Assembly (NCBI GenBank): GCA_964403185.1
Contig: CAYOFK010000006.1
Span: 1-33,937, forward strand
Length of the DNA: 33,937 nucleotides
From: CAYOFK01 sp964403185
Lineage (GTDB): Bacteria > Bacteroidota > Bacteroidia > Bacteroidales > VadinHA17
Direction: 5' to 3'
Part shown: in pieces, positions 33,914 to 33,937 of the stretch
How positions within the stretch are numbered: position 1 is the first letter of the stretch
Layout: each line of letters starts with the position of its first letter
The notes under the pieces: generated by a model
The model's database searches: none
What the model was told of the DNA's origin: nothing
The model's input: the letters and a program-made list of their open reading frames with translations, nothing else
Translations under genes and position numbers: made by a program

Positions 33914-33933
33914 CCGTGGGCTGACGCCCACGG
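33914..33933. repeat. Perfect GC-rich hairpin, REP-like
   Basis: CCGTGGGC (33914-33921), loop TGAC, GCCCACGG (33926-33933). The stem is strong and GC-rich in a less GC-rich surrounding, as seen in repetitive extragenic palindromes. No REP-associated transposase gene is in the window. The element may continue past the window edge. Confidence 0.6.
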
Positions 33934-33937
33934 CTAT

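Overview
The window looks like a chromosomal segment of a member of the Bacteroidota, most likely a Bacteroidales/Marinilabiliales-type organism. Evidence: the F-type ATPase operon has a bactofilin and AtpZ in front and an a-subunit with a long N-terminal extension. Histidine kinases carry the KETAHQLGTP-type H-box. Several genes are preceded by the Bacteroidota -7 element TANNTTTG. Most genes lack a strong Shine-Dalgarno sequence. Base composition is moderate and even. I saw no insertion sequence, prophage, CRISPR array, rRNA or tRNA, and almost every real gene is intact.

Layout. 1-84: C-terminal tail of a gene cut by the window edge. 167-1795: GMC/cholesterol-oxidase-like flavoprotein, converging with and overlapping an exonuclease III gene (1759-2529, minus). 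2645-9703: rsgA, a large hybrid histidine kinase with two receiver domains (the first degenerate), the tRNA 2-selenouridine synthase selU, an unrecognised 236-aa protein, and on the minus strand a peptidase-U32 tRNA hydroxylation protein (trhP-like). 9700-16644 (all minus): a histidine kinase overlapping trhP, an AsmA-like envelope protein, dipeptidase E, and a TPR/SpoIIE phosphatase. A perfect bidirectional terminator (16712-16759) closes this block. 16785-21735 (all minus): a lipoprotein, a ThiF/MoeB-like E1 enzyme, an outer-membrane beta-barrel protein, a putative anti-sigma factor and an ECF sigma factor. 21932-24871: a Na+/H+ exchanger fused to a C-terminal cyclic-nucleotide-binding-like domain.

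24933-27641 is the conserved cluster yceD (DUF177)-rpmF-plsX-fabH, joining a ribosomal protein to phospholipid and fatty-acid initiation. 27783-33723 is the ATP synthase locus: bactofilin, atpZ, a 4-TM protein in the AtpI position, then atpB, atpE, atpF, atpH, atpA and atpG. The beta and epsilon subunits (atpD, atpC) are absent, which fits the split atp loci of many Bacteroidota. A strong hairpin plus U-run sits between atpE and atpF and probably sets the excess of c-subunit over downstream subunits. The last 214 bases hold no gene but contain two perfect short hairpins that look like dispersed intergenic palindromes.

I did not find a clearly new defence or mobile system. The observations most worth following are the exchanger/CNBD fusion, the intra-operon atpE terminator, a terminator for one gene lying inside the coding sequence of its convergent neighbour, the E1 enzyme without the usual cysteines, the pseudo-receiver kinase, and the unknown protein between two wobble-uridine tRNA modification genes.
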